Shown: one piece after another, positions 15,609 through 24,878 of the stretch
Position numbering within the stretch: position 1 is the first letter of the stretch
How the letters are laid out: each line of letters begins with the position of its first letter
Assembly (NCBI GenBank): GCA_949283205.1
Contig: CASDSD010000006.1
Span: forward strand, 1-49,153
Source of the DNA: an uncultured Alistipes sp.
GTDB taxonomy: Bacteria > Bacteroidota > Bacteroidia > Bacteroidales > Rikenellaceae
Reading direction: 5' to 3'
DNA length: 49,153 nucleotides
Notes under the pieces: model-generated
Database searches by the model: none
The model's input: only the letters and a program-made list of their open reading frames with translations
What the model was told of the DNA's origin: nothing
Made by a program: the position numbers and the translations under genes

Positions 15609-16835
15609 TTAGGCCACGGCCTCCTTCTCCTTCTTGCGGGGAGCCTTCTTGGCCGAGGTGGCCTTCTCCAGTTCGATCTCGAAGTCCGAAAGCACATTCA
15701 TGTAGTTGATAAATGCCTCGTACGACGACCCGTAGGGGTTGAAATACGAGTGCACATCGCCGTCCGACAACCACTTCGTCGCCATATAGTAGAAGTGATC
15801 CGATGTCTGCATGAAGTTCCAAACATACTCGAAATCCTTGTTTTTCAAAGCCTTCACCTTGTCCTTCAGAGCGTAGAGCTTCGAGAAGGCCTCGTTCTGC
15901 AACTCGTTTCCGAGCCATGCCGTAATGTCACGCTCCTCGTCGGCCCACGACATCACGTGCGGGCAGTGCAGCACGGCCACCGGCTGCGACGACTTGGCCG
16001 CCTCGCTCACCGTGGCGAACTTAATATCCTTGTGGGCCAACACGGCCTTGGGCAGCGCCTTCATGAAGTTGAAGATACCCGTATCGGCCTTCTGGTGCTC
16101 GCCGAAGGTCTCGTAATCCATAAAGAGATTGATCACATCGCCTCCCTCTCCCTCGATCCACGAAGCGAACTTGTCGGCCGTCAGCGGGTACTGGTCCCAC
16201 CCCTGGTTCGAGAATCGGAACGCAATGTCGTCCGAGAGCTTGTAGTTGCGCAGCAGCACTCGCTGGCTGTTGTCGATGGCGTTCGTGTAGATATAGTTGG
16301 GAGACTTCCAGCCCAGCACATGCTTGGCGCCCTCCGCCAGAATGGTCTTGTAACCCATCTCCGACACCATCTCGCCGATAGCGTCCGAGTAGATAAGCTC
16401 CGTATTGCGGAATGCCGTCGGCCGCTTGCCGAACTCCTTCCGGATCATCGCAGCGTGCAGTTTGACCTGCTCGACGAAATCCTCCTTCGACGCCAGCGCC
16501 GCCAACGAATGAGAGTAGGTCTCGGCAAGGAACTCAACCTGTCCCGTCTCGGCCAGAGCCCGGAACGAATCGAGTACCTCGGGCGCATAGGCGCGCATCT
16601 GCTCGACAACCGTGCCGGTTATCGAGAACGAACACTTGAACGCCCCCTTGTTCTCCTTGATGAGCTTCAGCAGCAGCGCGTTCATCGGCAGATAACACTG
16701 GCGTGCCACCTTCTGCATTATGGCGCGGTTGGTAAAGTCGTCAAGGTAATTGTGGTCCTTACCGATATTGAAAAAACGGTAGATTTTCAGTCGCCACGGC
16801 TGGTGTACCTGAAAATACATGCAAACTGTCTTCAT
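15609..16835 (-). CDS. Glycoside hydrolase family 57 protein (alpha-amylase type)
   Basis: 408 residues. N-terminal MYFQVHQPWRL is the first GH57 motif (His at the active site), AFRNTELIYSDAI carries the expected catalytic Glu, and FMDYETFGEHQ the acid/base Asp of the fourth motif. GH57 members act on alpha-1,4/1,6 glucans as amylases, 4-alpha-glucanotransferases or branching enzymes; which activity this one has cannot be told from motifs. Because no GlgB is visible here, a branching or transfer role in glycogen metabolism is plausible. It is the last gene of the leftward glycogen operon, 17 bases after the GT4 gene. The last 18 residues are Lys/Ala/Glu-rich (AKKAPRKKEKEAVA). Confidence 0.9.
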   Translation of the reverse strand: MKTVCMYFQVHQPWRLKIYRFFNIGKDHNYLDDFTNRAIMQKVARQCYLPMNALLLKLIKENKGAFKCSFSITGTVVEQMRAYAPEVLDSFRALAETGQVEFLAETYSHSLAALASKEDFVEQVKLHAAMIRKEFGKRPTAFRNTELIYSDAIGEMVSEMGYKTILAEGAKHVLGWKSPNYIYTNAIDNSQRVLLRNYKLSDDIAFRFSNQGWDQYPLTADKFASWIEGEGGDVINLFMDYETFGEHQKADTGIFNFMKALPKAVLAHKDIKFATVSEAAKSSQPVAVLHCPHVMSWADEERDITAWLGNELQNEAFSKLYALKDKVKALKNKDFEYVWNFMQTSDHFYYMATKWLSDGDVHSYFNPYGSSYEAFINYMNVLSDFEIELEKATSAKKAPRKKEKEAVA

Positions 16836-16852
16836 AGCCTTATCGTGTTTTA

Positions 16853-18166
16853 TTATTTCCTGCTCTCATTAATCACCGACTCGTATACCGCCTTGATCTT
16901 GGCGGCGGCGTTGTTCCATTTCAGACCCGTAACCTCCTCGAGGCCCTTCTTGGCGAACATCTTCGACAGGGCGGGATACTTCACGAATCCATAGATGGCA
17001 CCGGCCATGGCGTCAACATCCCAATAGTCGACCTTCACGGCGTAATCGAGCACCTCGGCCACACCGCTCTGCTTCGAGATGATGACGGGCACATTGGAAC
17101 GCATAGCCTCCAGAGGCGAGATACCGAACGGCTCCGATACCGACGGCATGATATATACGTCCGAGAGTTGGAACATACGATGCACATCCTCGCCCTTGAG
17201 GAAGCCCGTGAAGTGGAAACGGTCCGCTATGCCCAGACGCGCCACGCGACGTATCACATGGTTCATCATATCACCCGAACCGGCCATCACGAAACGTACG
17301 TTCGGCACACGCTTCAAAACCTTCGCCGCAGCCTCGACAAAGTAGTCGGGACCCTTCTGATAGGTGATACGGCCCAGGAAGGTGACGATCTTGTCGTCCA
17401 CGCCGCGCTCGGGAGCCGCGCTCTCGCGCTCGGCGAAACGTACCGCATTGTGAACCGTCACAACCTTGTCGGCAGGGATGCCGTAACGGTCGATGACGAT
17501 CTTGCGCGTGAGGTTCGACACCGCGATCACCCTGTCGGCGGCCATCATGCCGGCACGCTCGATGGCGTAGGTCTGGGTATTGATATTCTCACCCGAACGG
17601 TCATACTCCGTGGCGTGCATATGCACCACCAGCGGCTTGCCCGAGACACGCTTTGCCGCGATACCGGCGAAATAGGTAAGCCAGTCGTGGGCGTGGATCA
17701 CGTCGAACTGCCCCTCCAGATTGCGTGCCACCTGCGCCGCTACTACGGCATAACGCGCAACCTCCTCCATGAGGTTGGCCCCGTAGCGGCCCGAGAAGTT
17801 ATAGCGCTGCGTCCAACAGTCGCCCTCACGCTCCCAAAGTTTGCGTCCCGTCTTCTCATACTCGCTGCGGTACGAGGCGAACTCCTCCGGCGAGATGTAG
17901 GGAACCATGTTCGAATCGATGTGGATAAACGATATCTTGCGCATGATATCGTCGCCTCCCACGGCCGAATCGCAGTAGAGCGCATCTACATCGCTCGCAT
18001 TAAGTACCTTGACAAAACGCTCGTCCTCATCGCCCGAGGCGTGAGGCATAACGAAGGTAACATCTACGCCGTTATGAGCCAACCCGCGGGTCATCCCATA
18101 ACAAGCCGTACCCAAACCGCCCGCTATGTGGGGAGGGAACTCCCACCCAAACATTAATACTCTCAT
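16853..18166 (-). CDS. GT4-family glycosyltransferase of the glycogen operon
   Basis: 437 residues, GT-B fold. The N-terminal domain starts MRVLMFGWEFPPHIAGGLGTACYG with the donor-site Gly-Gly-Leu; the C-terminal domain has VTFLGRITYQKGPDYFVEAA, VMAGSGDMM and the GT4 EX7E motif in SEPFGISPLEAM. This group uses nucleotide-sugar donors, and in Bacteroidetes it is regularly found between a debranching enzyme and a GH57 protein, so it may prime or extend alpha-glucan. It lies 28 bases after the debranching gene and 17 before the GH57 gene, which indicates one transcript. Donor and acceptor are not determined. Confidence 0.9.
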   Translation of the reverse strand: MRVLMFGWEFPPHIAGGLGTACYGMTRGLAHNGVDVTFVMPHASGDEDERFVKVLNASDVDALYCDSAVGGDDIMRKISFIHIDSNMVPYISPEEFASYRSEYEKTGRKLWEREGDCWTQRYNFSGRYGANLMEEVARYAVVAAQVARNLEGQFDVIHAHDWLTYFAGIAAKRVSGKPLVVHMHATEYDRSGENINTQTYAIERAGMMAADRVIAVSNLTRKIVIDRYGIPADKVVTVHNAVRFAERESAAPERGVDDKIVTFLGRITYQKGPDYFVEAAAKVLKRVPNVRFVMAGSGDMMNHVIRRVARLGIADRFHFTGFLKGEDVHRMFQLSDVYIMPSVSEPFGISPLEAMRSNVPVIISKQSGVAEVLDYAVKVDYWDVDAMAGAIYGFVKYPALSKMFAKKGLEEVTGLKWNNAAAKIKAVYESVINESRK

Positions 18167-18194
18167 TCTATCCTCCTAATAATTTGTCTGTTCT

Positions 18195-20333
18195 CTATTT
18201 GCGTGCGGCGCTCGTGCGCTTGGGCGCCTTTTTTTCTGCGGCGGCCTTCGGCTCTGCGGTCTTGACGCTCTTGGTCGTCTTCGCCGGGGCCTTCGCCGTC
18301 TTCTTCGCGGCCGGAGCCTTTTCCGCCGTCTTCGCAGCCGCGGCCTTGGCGGTCTTCACCGTCCTGGCCGACGAAGCCTTCGCTCCGGCTCCCTTCGGGG
18401 CTGCGCCCCTGCGCGACTCGATAAGGTCGCTTATATAGAGCAGTCCTCCGACGCTGGTGGCCTGCGACAGGCACCCGCGGGCATGGAATGGAGGATCACC
18501 CTCGAAGCACTCGCTCACCGAACCGATGCAGGCCGTCTGAATCTCTTCATGGAATCCGGCCAGGATCTCCTCGGCACGGCCCAGGAACTGGTCGCCCAGG
18601 ATCGCGAAGCAGCTCTTTACGTAGAACATAAGCGGCCAGATCCATATCGAGCCGTTGCGGCTGGCCAGATCCTGCGACCGCTGGTCGTCGGCATACGACG
18701 GCTCGTAAAGGGGATTGCGGGGCGAGAGCGAACGCAGGCCGCGCTGTGTCAGCAGGTGCTGGCGCACCACGCTCAGGACATTGGCCGTCTGCTCCTCGTT
18801 GAGCATCGTATAGTCCAAACCGCACGCCACGATCATGTTCGAGCGGCGGTAATCGTTCACCTCATAGTCGTTGACATAGTCGGCAAGGTAGTTGCTCTCG
18901 AGCCAGAACTTCGCCACGAACGACGCCTTCGTCTTCTGCGGCATGTCGGCCCAACGCTCGACGAAGGCCTTGTCCTTCATCCTGCGCGCCAGATCGAGCG
19001 TATAGCATACGGCGTTGTACCACAAAGCCTCGATCTCCACGGCATAGCCCGCACGCTGTGCCACGGGACGGCCGTCCACCTTGGTATTCATCCACGTGAG
19101 AGCCTCGCCGTCGGCGGCGGCCCACACCAGGCCGTTGTCGTGCAGCACCACGCGGCCGTCGAAACCGCGGCGGTAAGCCTCCAGCACCGACTTCATGGCC
19201 TCGCCGTAGCGCGACCACAGCTCCTTGGCGCCGATATGCTTCTCGAGGTTCTGCAGCGTCCAGAAGAACCACAGCGGAGCGTCCGCCGCCACCCATGCCG
19301 AAGCCGAGCCGGCGAAGTCGCCGTCATGCATTTCGCGCACCATGGTATCGAGCACGTCCATGCAGTCCTCCTTGTATCCCTGCTCCAGGACGATGCCCGG
19401 CAGTGCAATGAAGGTATCGCGTCCCACGGTGCCGTACCACGGATAGCCGGCGATCATCTCGGTGCGGCCGCCCGAACGGCGCACGATGAACTGACGTGCC
19501 GAGTGGTGCAGGCAGCTCAGGAAGTCGATCTTGTGCGTACGGCGTGCCAGCGACGCCTTGTATATCTCGGTTATGGTCTGGCTCGTGGCCATCTCGTCCG
19601 TGGCGGCCGAGAAGATCACGCTCTCACCCTTCTTTATGTGCATCTCGAAGTAGCCCGTCGTCAGCAGATCCTCGTAGCCGTCATAGCCGCGCTTGATCTC
19701 CTCGGGATACTCGAAGCCGTAATACCAGTCGGGGGCGGCCACGAATTCGGCATCCTCCTTGTCCGTCTGCAGGTAGAGCCACGGGAATCCGTCATAGAGA
19801 CGGCACTTGACACCTCCCGGGATGGGATACGAACGGCCGTTGGCCTCCATGTTGGCCTTCGAGAGCGCGTGCTTGTTGCGGAAGGCGAAGAAGGGACGCA
19901 GACGCAGTATGGTATCCGAGTGCGCATCCACAAGCGTATAACGTATCATCAGCTGCGTGCGCTTGTGTATCCACAGCAGCTCCTTGCGCAGGATCACGCC
20001 TCCCACGCGATAGGTGATCGTAGGCGTGGGCGTGTATTCGAAATCCGTGATGTACTTGTGACCGCGCGGTTCGTATACGCCCTTGTAACGGTGCAGAGCC
20101 AGATTGAACGACTGGTTGTGCTGGATGATCGTCTCGTCCAGAGACGACAGCAGCACATACGCCTCGTCGCTCTCGTCGATCGGCGCCACCATCAAGCCAT
20201 GGTATTTGCGGGTATTGCAGCACACGATCGTCGTGCTCATATAACCGCCCTTACGGTCCGTAGCGAGCATCTCGCGCTGAAGCGAATACTCCAGATTGCC
20301 CAGCTCGCTCTTGTCAAATGTAAGTGCAGACAT
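18195..20333 (-). CDS. Glycogen debranching enzyme (amylo-alpha-1,6-glucosidase) with Lys/Ala-rich tail
   Basis: 712 residues. About 1-640 are the GDE type found in Bacteroidetes: an N-terminal domain (SELGNLEYSLQREMLATDRKGGYMSTTIVCCNTRKYHGLMVAP) and an (alpha/alpha)6 barrel with AGYPWYGTVGRDTFIALPGI and ASAWVAADAPLWFFWTLQN, where the catalytic acids are expected. It hydrolyses alpha-1,6 branch points. Residues 641-712 form a tail with 17 Lys and 5 Arg but only 3 Glu and no Asp, rich in Ala, Thr and Pro, like a histone H1 tail; its codons are regular, so it is translated sequence and not a frameshift. It follows the synthase-phosphorylase gene by 125 bases. Confidence 0.93.
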   Translation of the reverse strand: MSALTFDKSELGNLEYSLQREMLATDRKGGYMSTTIVCCNTRKYHGLMVAPIDESDEAYVLLSSLDETIIQHNQSFNLALHRYKGVYEPRGHKYITDFEYTPTPTITYRVGGVILRKELLWIHKRTQLMIRYTLVDAHSDTILRLRPFFAFRNKHALSKANMEANGRSYPIPGGVKCRLYDGFPWLYLQTDKEDAEFVAAPDWYYGFEYPEEIKRGYDGYEDLLTTGYFEMHIKKGESVIFSAATDEMATSQTITEIYKASLARRTHKIDFLSCLHHSARQFIVRRSGGRTEMIAGYPWYGTVGRDTFIALPGIVLEQGYKEDCMDVLDTMVREMHDGDFAGSASAWVAADAPLWFFWTLQNLEKHIGAKELWSRYGEAMKSVLEAYRRGFDGRVVLHDNGLVWAAADGEALTWMNTKVDGRPVAQRAGYAVEIEALWYNAVCYTLDLARRMKDKAFVERWADMPQKTKASFVAKFWLESNYLADYVNDYEVNDYRRSNMIVACGLDYTMLNEEQTANVLSVVRQHLLTQRGLRSLSPRNPLYEPSYADDQRSQDLASRNGSIWIWPLMFYVKSCFAILGDQFLGRAEEILAGFHEEIQTACIGSVSECFEGDPPFHARGCLSQATSVGGLLYISDLIESRRGAAPKGAGAKASSARTVKTAKAAAAKTAEKAPAAKKTAKAPAKTTKSVKTAEPKAAAEKKAPKRTSAARK

Positions 20334-20458
20334 ATCTCAATCCTTGAAAAATTATCATTCCTATCCAAAGTTAATAAAATATTCCGTAACGCGGCACTTT
20401 TATCGAGAAATTTATTCGTTCCTTAACCCTCGATATCAATTGATACCGGCTGCAGACT

Positions 20459-23400
20459 TTAGGCCCACTTCACCAGCGCGAAATCCATGCGGTGCGGCAG
20501 GCGGTCGTTCTTCGGGTAGACGCGGATAGCCACGTCGAACGTTCCCGTACGGTCCGGCGTATAGTCTACCGACAGAACCACCTCGCGGCCCGAGACGCTG
20601 TTCAGCTCCAGAGGCTTCGTCGCCACGACATTGACCTTGCCCCCGGCTTCGATCTGCTGCGCGATCACCAGCTCGGCACCGATATCCTCGGGGCTGAGCG
20701 AGCCGATGTTGAGCGAGATCTCGTAATGGTAGGTCTTGTCCACGAAGATGGCCTCCGTATCGATCTCCACACGCTGTACGTTGAGAATCTTGACATCGTC
20801 CCACGCTGCCGACACCTTGCGCTTCCATGCCGCGATCTCACGCGCCATACGGTAGTTGTCGGCCACCATCTCGCTCTTGCGCGCCGCCAGCTTGTCGTAG
20901 AAACGGTTCTCGTAGTCGATGAGCATACGGTTGGTCGTGAAGTTCGACGCGATGTCCGAGATGCAGTTCTTGACCGAATTGACCCATCCGTGGGGTATGC
21001 CGTCCTTGCCGCGGTCGTAGTAGAGCGGCACGATCTGATCTTCGATGGTGTTGTATATCATCTCGGCGTCGAGCTCGTCCTGGAACTTCTGGTCGGTGAA
21101 CGAACGCTCCTGGGGCAGCATCCAGCCGGCGCCCTCCTTGTATCCCTCGACCCACCAGCCGTCGAGCACGGAGAACTGCAGTACGCCGTTCATGACGCAC
21201 TTCTCGCCCGAAGTTCCAGACGCCTCCAGGGGTCGTGTCGGCGTGTTGAGCCATACGTCCACGCCCTGAACCATGCGGCGCGCAAGCTCCATGTCATAGT
21301 TCTGCAGGAAGACTATCTTGCCCACGAACTCCGGCATCGACGACACCTCGACGATACGCTTGATGAGATCCTGCCCCGGCTTGTCGTTCGGGTGGGCCTT
21401 GCCCGCGAAGATGAACTGCACGGGATGCTCCTTGTTGTTGACGATGGCCGACAGGCGCTCCAGATTCGTGAAGAGCAGGTAGGCGCGCTTGTAGGTCGCG
21501 AAGCGGCGCGCAAAACCGATCGTCAGCACGTCGGGACGGATCCTCTCGACGATCTGCACCATCTGGCGCGGCGAGTCGAAACGCACCTGCTTGGGATCGC
21601 TGTAGAGCTTGCGTATATGATTTATGAGACGGTCCTTGAGGATCATGCGCTCGTTCCACAGTTCCTCGTCCGCGATCCTGTGCACGCCCTGCCACTCGGG
21701 GATGTCGTACACATGACCCTCGAAGCCCTTGGGGAAGTAGCGGGCATAGAGGCGTCGCAGGTTAGGCGCCACCCACGTGGGGAAGTGTACGCCGTTGGTG
21801 ACATATCCTATGTGGAGCTCGTTCTTGAAGTAGCCGGGCCACATGTTGCCCAGAATATCCTTCGACACCTCGCCGTGCAGCCACGACACGCCGTTGACCT
21901 CCTGCGAGAGGTTGCACGCCAGAACCGACATCGAGAAGCGCTCGTTCGGATCGTTCGGGTTGGTCTTGCCGAGGTTGATGAACTGCTCCCACGTTATGCC
22001 CAGCACGTCGGGATAGTGCGACATGTACTGACGCATCATCGACTCGGGGAAGGCGTCGTGACCTGCCGGCACGGGAGTATGCGTGGTGAAGAGCGACGAC
22101 GAACGCACCACCTCCATGGCCTCCGAGAACGAGAGACGTTTCTTGGCGATGAGGTTGCGGATACGCTCGATGCCGATGAAGGCCGCATGGCCCTCGTTGC
22201 AGTGGTACACCTCCTGGCGTATGCCCATCTTCGTGAGGGCACGGATACCGCCCACACCCAGCAGCAGCTCCTGCTTGAGACGGTTCTCCCAGTCGCCGCC
22301 GTAGAGGTAATATGTAATCTGACGGTCCTCCTCGAGGTTGGCCTCGTAGTCCGTATCGAGCAGGTAGAGCGCCGTGCGGCCCACCTGGCACTTCCATACG
22401 CGGGCCGAGAGGGTACGTCCCGGGAATGCTATCTGTATCGACACCCAGTTGCCGAACTCGTCACGTACGGGCGAGATGGGCAGTTTGAAGAAGTTCTGCG
22501 CCTCGTAGTTGGCCACCTGGCTGCCCTGCGACGAGAGCTGCTGCGTGAAATATCCGTAGCGGTAGAGAAGGCCCACGGCCACCATCGGGTGGTTCTTGTC
22601 CGACGCCTCCTTGAGGTAGTCGCCGGCCAGGATACCCAGACCGCCCGAATAGATCTTCAGCGACGAGTGCAGGCCGTACTCCATCGAGAAGTATGCGATC
22701 TTGGGGCTCGACGGATCGGGCTCCTCCGACATATAGGCTTCGAGCTGCGCGCTCACCGAATCCAGACGCGAGAGGAACTCGGCATCCTTCTCCAGCTCGT
22801 CAATGCGCTTGAGCGAGAGCTTGTCGATCAGCGCAATGGGGTTGCGCTCCACCTTGTTCCACAGCTCGGGGTCGACGCTCTCGAACAGGTCGCGCGCATC
22901 CTGCGTCCAGCTCCACCACAGGTTTCTCGAGATGGTCTCCAGCGCGTGCAGACGCGACGGCAGACGCTTCTCGACCATCATGCGGTGCCACGAGGGCTTG
23001 TTCGAGATGAGCTGCTGGCGCACGAAGTTGATCTGCTCGGTATAATTGCCGCCGTCACCCACCGTACGGTTGGTACGCGCCACGGCATTGTCCAGAGCCT
23101 CGGCATAGGCGCGCTCGTAGTGTACGAAGAACTTGTCCCACAACGCCAGCTTCGACATCTCGCATGTCGAATGGCGCACCTGCTCCACCTGCTTCTCATC
23201 GAGCTGCAGGAAGCGCAGCGCGGCATCCACCAGCTGCTCGACGGCATAGGTATCGTTGTTGTCGTCGCGGCGGATAACCTCCACGGCCGAGTGGTCGGCC
23301 TGCTTCTGCGCCCAGAGGCCGAATCCCGAGAGGTTCGACGTCACCGTCGGAACCGAGAAGGCGATCGACTCGAGAGGCGTGTAGCCCCACGGCTCGTAAT

Positions 23401-24730
23401 ATGACGGGAATGCCGTGAAGTCCATGCCCACGAGCATCTCATAGTAGTTCTTATTGAAGATTCCGTCGGCGGAATTGAGGTACGACGGCACGAAGATCAC
23501 CTTCACGCGCGACGACTCGTTCTCGAGGATGCTGCCGCTTATGGCCTGCGAGACGGGATCCCACTGCCGGTTCTCGAGGTAGTGCGTCGAGAAACGCCAC
23601 TGCGAGGCGTCGATGGCCTTCGAGGGATCCTTCAGGTGCTCGACCAAGTCGGCGCGGGGGCCGTTGTTGGCCGCCGGCACGGTGATGTAGGCCAGGATGT
23701 CGCGGTCGAGCGTGCCGCACGACGCCAGGCGCTTCAACGCCTCCATGAATATGTCTATACCCTTGTTGCGGTACTCGTAGCGGCCGCTGGTGCCGATGAT
23801 CAGGGGCTCCTTCTCGAACTTGCAGCTGAGACACGCCTCGGCCACCGAGATCATCGCCTTGCGCGCTTCGCGGCGCTTCGCTTCGAAGGTCTCGCCGCTC
23901 CATACGAAGTCGTTCTCGAAGCCGTTGGGGGTGATGTGCGTCACCTCGCGGCCCAGCAGATACTTGCACTCGTTGGCCGTAATATCGCTGACGGTGAGGA
24001 AGGCGTCGTGATAGAGCGCCGCCATCTTCTCGATCGAGTGCTTGGCCGTAACGTTGAAACGGCGCGCCACATCGTCGGCGTTGTATTTGTGCAGGTCCGA
24101 ATAGAGCGGCAGGCCGTTTCCGGCTATGCAGCGTCCCGTAACCGTGGCATGCGTGGTGAAGAGCGTGGCAACATAGGGCGACGCCTTGCGCAGGTAGAGA
24201 CCACCCGATGCGGTCATCCACTCGTGGAAGTGTGCCGCAACCTTGTCCACCGAAGTGCAGAAGTTGTCCACATACGACTTGATAACCATACCGGCGGCAT
24301 GGCCGAACAGTACGGGCTCGATGTAGTCCCACTGTCCCGAGATAGAGTCCACGTGGTAATCCTCCCACATGTGCTTCAGCACCTCGTCCTTCTGCGAGAT
24401 GAGCGACTTGTAGTCGATAAGCACCGCCAGGGGACGGCCCTCGACATTCCAGCGGCCTATGCGGACGCGTATGCCCTCGTTATAGAGGCTCTCGCGCCAT
24501 CCCGCCAGAAGCGAGTGGTCGGGGTCGAATTCGGGATTCGCATGCTCCTGCATGAAATCGGGACCTATGACAATATAATTGTCGCCCATACGCTTGGTCA
24601 CGGTGAGCGCCTTGGTCGCTATGACCGTATGTATGCCTCCAACTTTGTTGCATACCTCCCAACTTACCTCAAACAGATAATCGGGCATCTGACTCGTATT
24701 ACTCATAAGATTGCTTGTATTTATTATCAC
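20459..24730 (-). CDS. Fused glycogen synthase (GT3) and glycogen phosphorylase (GT35)
   Basis: 1423 residues, two enzymes in one chain. Residues about 15-555 are a GT3, eukaryotic-type glycogen synthase: YLFEVSWEVCNKVGGIHTVI at the start and SYYEPWGYTPLES with Glu446 and Glu454 at the active site; GT3 enzymes normally use UDP-glucose. Residues about 580-1423 are an alpha-glucan phosphorylase of the short archaeal/bacterial type: NLWWSW, KIAYFSMEYGLHSSLKIYSGGLG, CNEGHAAF, TNGVHFPTW, and the PLP Lys1177 in EASGTSGEKCVMNG. The last about 100 residues are an extra beta-rich segment. One chain both makes and degrades glycogen, so control must act on activity, not expression. A second Met at residue 9 (ATG 24704-24706) is a possible start. 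Confidence 0.94.
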   Translation of the reverse strand: MIINTSNLMSNTSQMPDYLFEVSWEVCNKVGGIHTVIATKALTVTKRMGDNYIVIGPDFMQEHANPEFDPDHSLLAGWRESLYNEGIRVRIGRWNVEGRPLAVLIDYKSLISQKDEVLKHMWEDYHVDSISGQWDYIEPVLFGHAAGMVIKSYVDNFCTSVDKVAAHFHEWMTASGGLYLRKASPYVATLFTTHATVTGRCIAGNGLPLYSDLHKYNADDVARRFNVTAKHSIEKMAALYHDAFLTVSDITANECKYLLGREVTHITPNGFENDFVWSGETFEAKRREARKAMISVAEACLSCKFEKEPLIIGTSGRYEYRNKGIDIFMEALKRLASCGTLDRDILAYITVPAANNGPRADLVEHLKDPSKAIDASQWRFSTHYLENRQWDPVSQAISGSILENESSRVKVIFVPSYLNSADGIFNKNYYEMLVGMDFTAFPSYYEPWGYTPLESIAFSVPTVTSNLSGFGLWAQKQADHSAVEVIRRDDNNDTYAVEQLVDAALRFLQLDEKQVEQVRHSTCEMSKLALWDKFFVHYERAYAEALDNAVARTNRTVGDGGNYTEQINFVRQQLISNKPSWHRMMVEKRLPSRLHALETISRNLWWSWTQDARDLFESVDPELWNKVERNPIALIDKLSLKRIDELEKDAEFLSRLDSVSAQLEAYMSEEPDPSSPKIAYFSMEYGLHSSLKIYSGGLGILAGDYLKEASDKNHPMVAVGLLYRYGYFTQQLSSQGSQVANYEAQNFFKLPISPVRDEFGNWVSIQIAFPGRTLSARVWKCQVGRTALYLLDTDYEANLEEDRQITYYLYGGDWENRLKQELLLGVGGIRALTKMGIRQEVYHCNEGHAAFIGIERIRNLIAKKRLSFSEAMEVVRSSSLFTTHTPVPAGHDAFPESMMRQYMSHYPDVLGITWEQFINLGKTNPNDPNERFSMSVLACNLSQEVNGVSWLHGEVSKDILGNMWPGYFKNELHIGYVTNGVHFPTWVAPNLRRLYARYFPKGFEGHVYDIPEWQGVHRIADEELWNERMILKDRLINHIRKLYSDPKQVRFDSPRQMVQIVERIRPDVLTIGFARRFATYKRAYLLFTNLERLSAIVNNKEHPVQFIFAGKAHPNDKPGQDLIKRIVEVSSMPEFVGKIVFLQNYDMELARRMVQGVDVWLNTPTRPLEASGTSGEKCVMNGVLQFSVLDGWWVEGYKEGAGWMLPQERSFTDQKFQDELDAEMIYNTIEDQIVPLYYDRGKDGIPHGWVNSVKNCISDIASNFTTNRMLIDYENRFYDKLAARKSEMVADNYRMAREIAAWKRKVSAAWDDVKILNVQRVEIDTEAIFVDKTYHYEISLNIGSLSPEDIGAELVIAQQIEAGGKVNVVATKPLELNSVSGREVVLSVDYTPDRTGTFDVAIRVYPKNDRLPHRMDFALVKWA

Positions 24731-24783
24731 CTATAATCCTTGTACGAAAGTACGAAAATACAAATATCGTCGGAATCGCGCCG

Positions 24784-24791
24784 CAAAGATA
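24784..24791 (-). promoter_or_regulatory. Candidate -7 box of the glycogen operon
   Basis: TATCTTTG on the - strand, 54 bases before the synthase-phosphorylase start. No clean -33 box at the expected distance. Confidence 0.45.
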
Positions 24792-24878
24792 ACACTTATA
24801 TTTGAAAAAGAGCGCGAAAGATCACCCCCGAAGGGACTTCATAAAATAACTTAACAATAAATTAATATTTTTTAATAT

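Noticed and set aside
18195-18413. Frameshift as the cause of the Lys/Ala tail on the debranching enzyme
   Set aside because: The tail has a regular repeating composition and normal GC pattern by codon position, and it ends with a clean stop 28 bases before the next gene.
20492-23404. 970-codon open frame on the + strand opposite the synthase-phosphorylase gene
   Set aside because: Composition is Arg/His/Leu-rich noise from reverse-complement codons; no promoter or domain.
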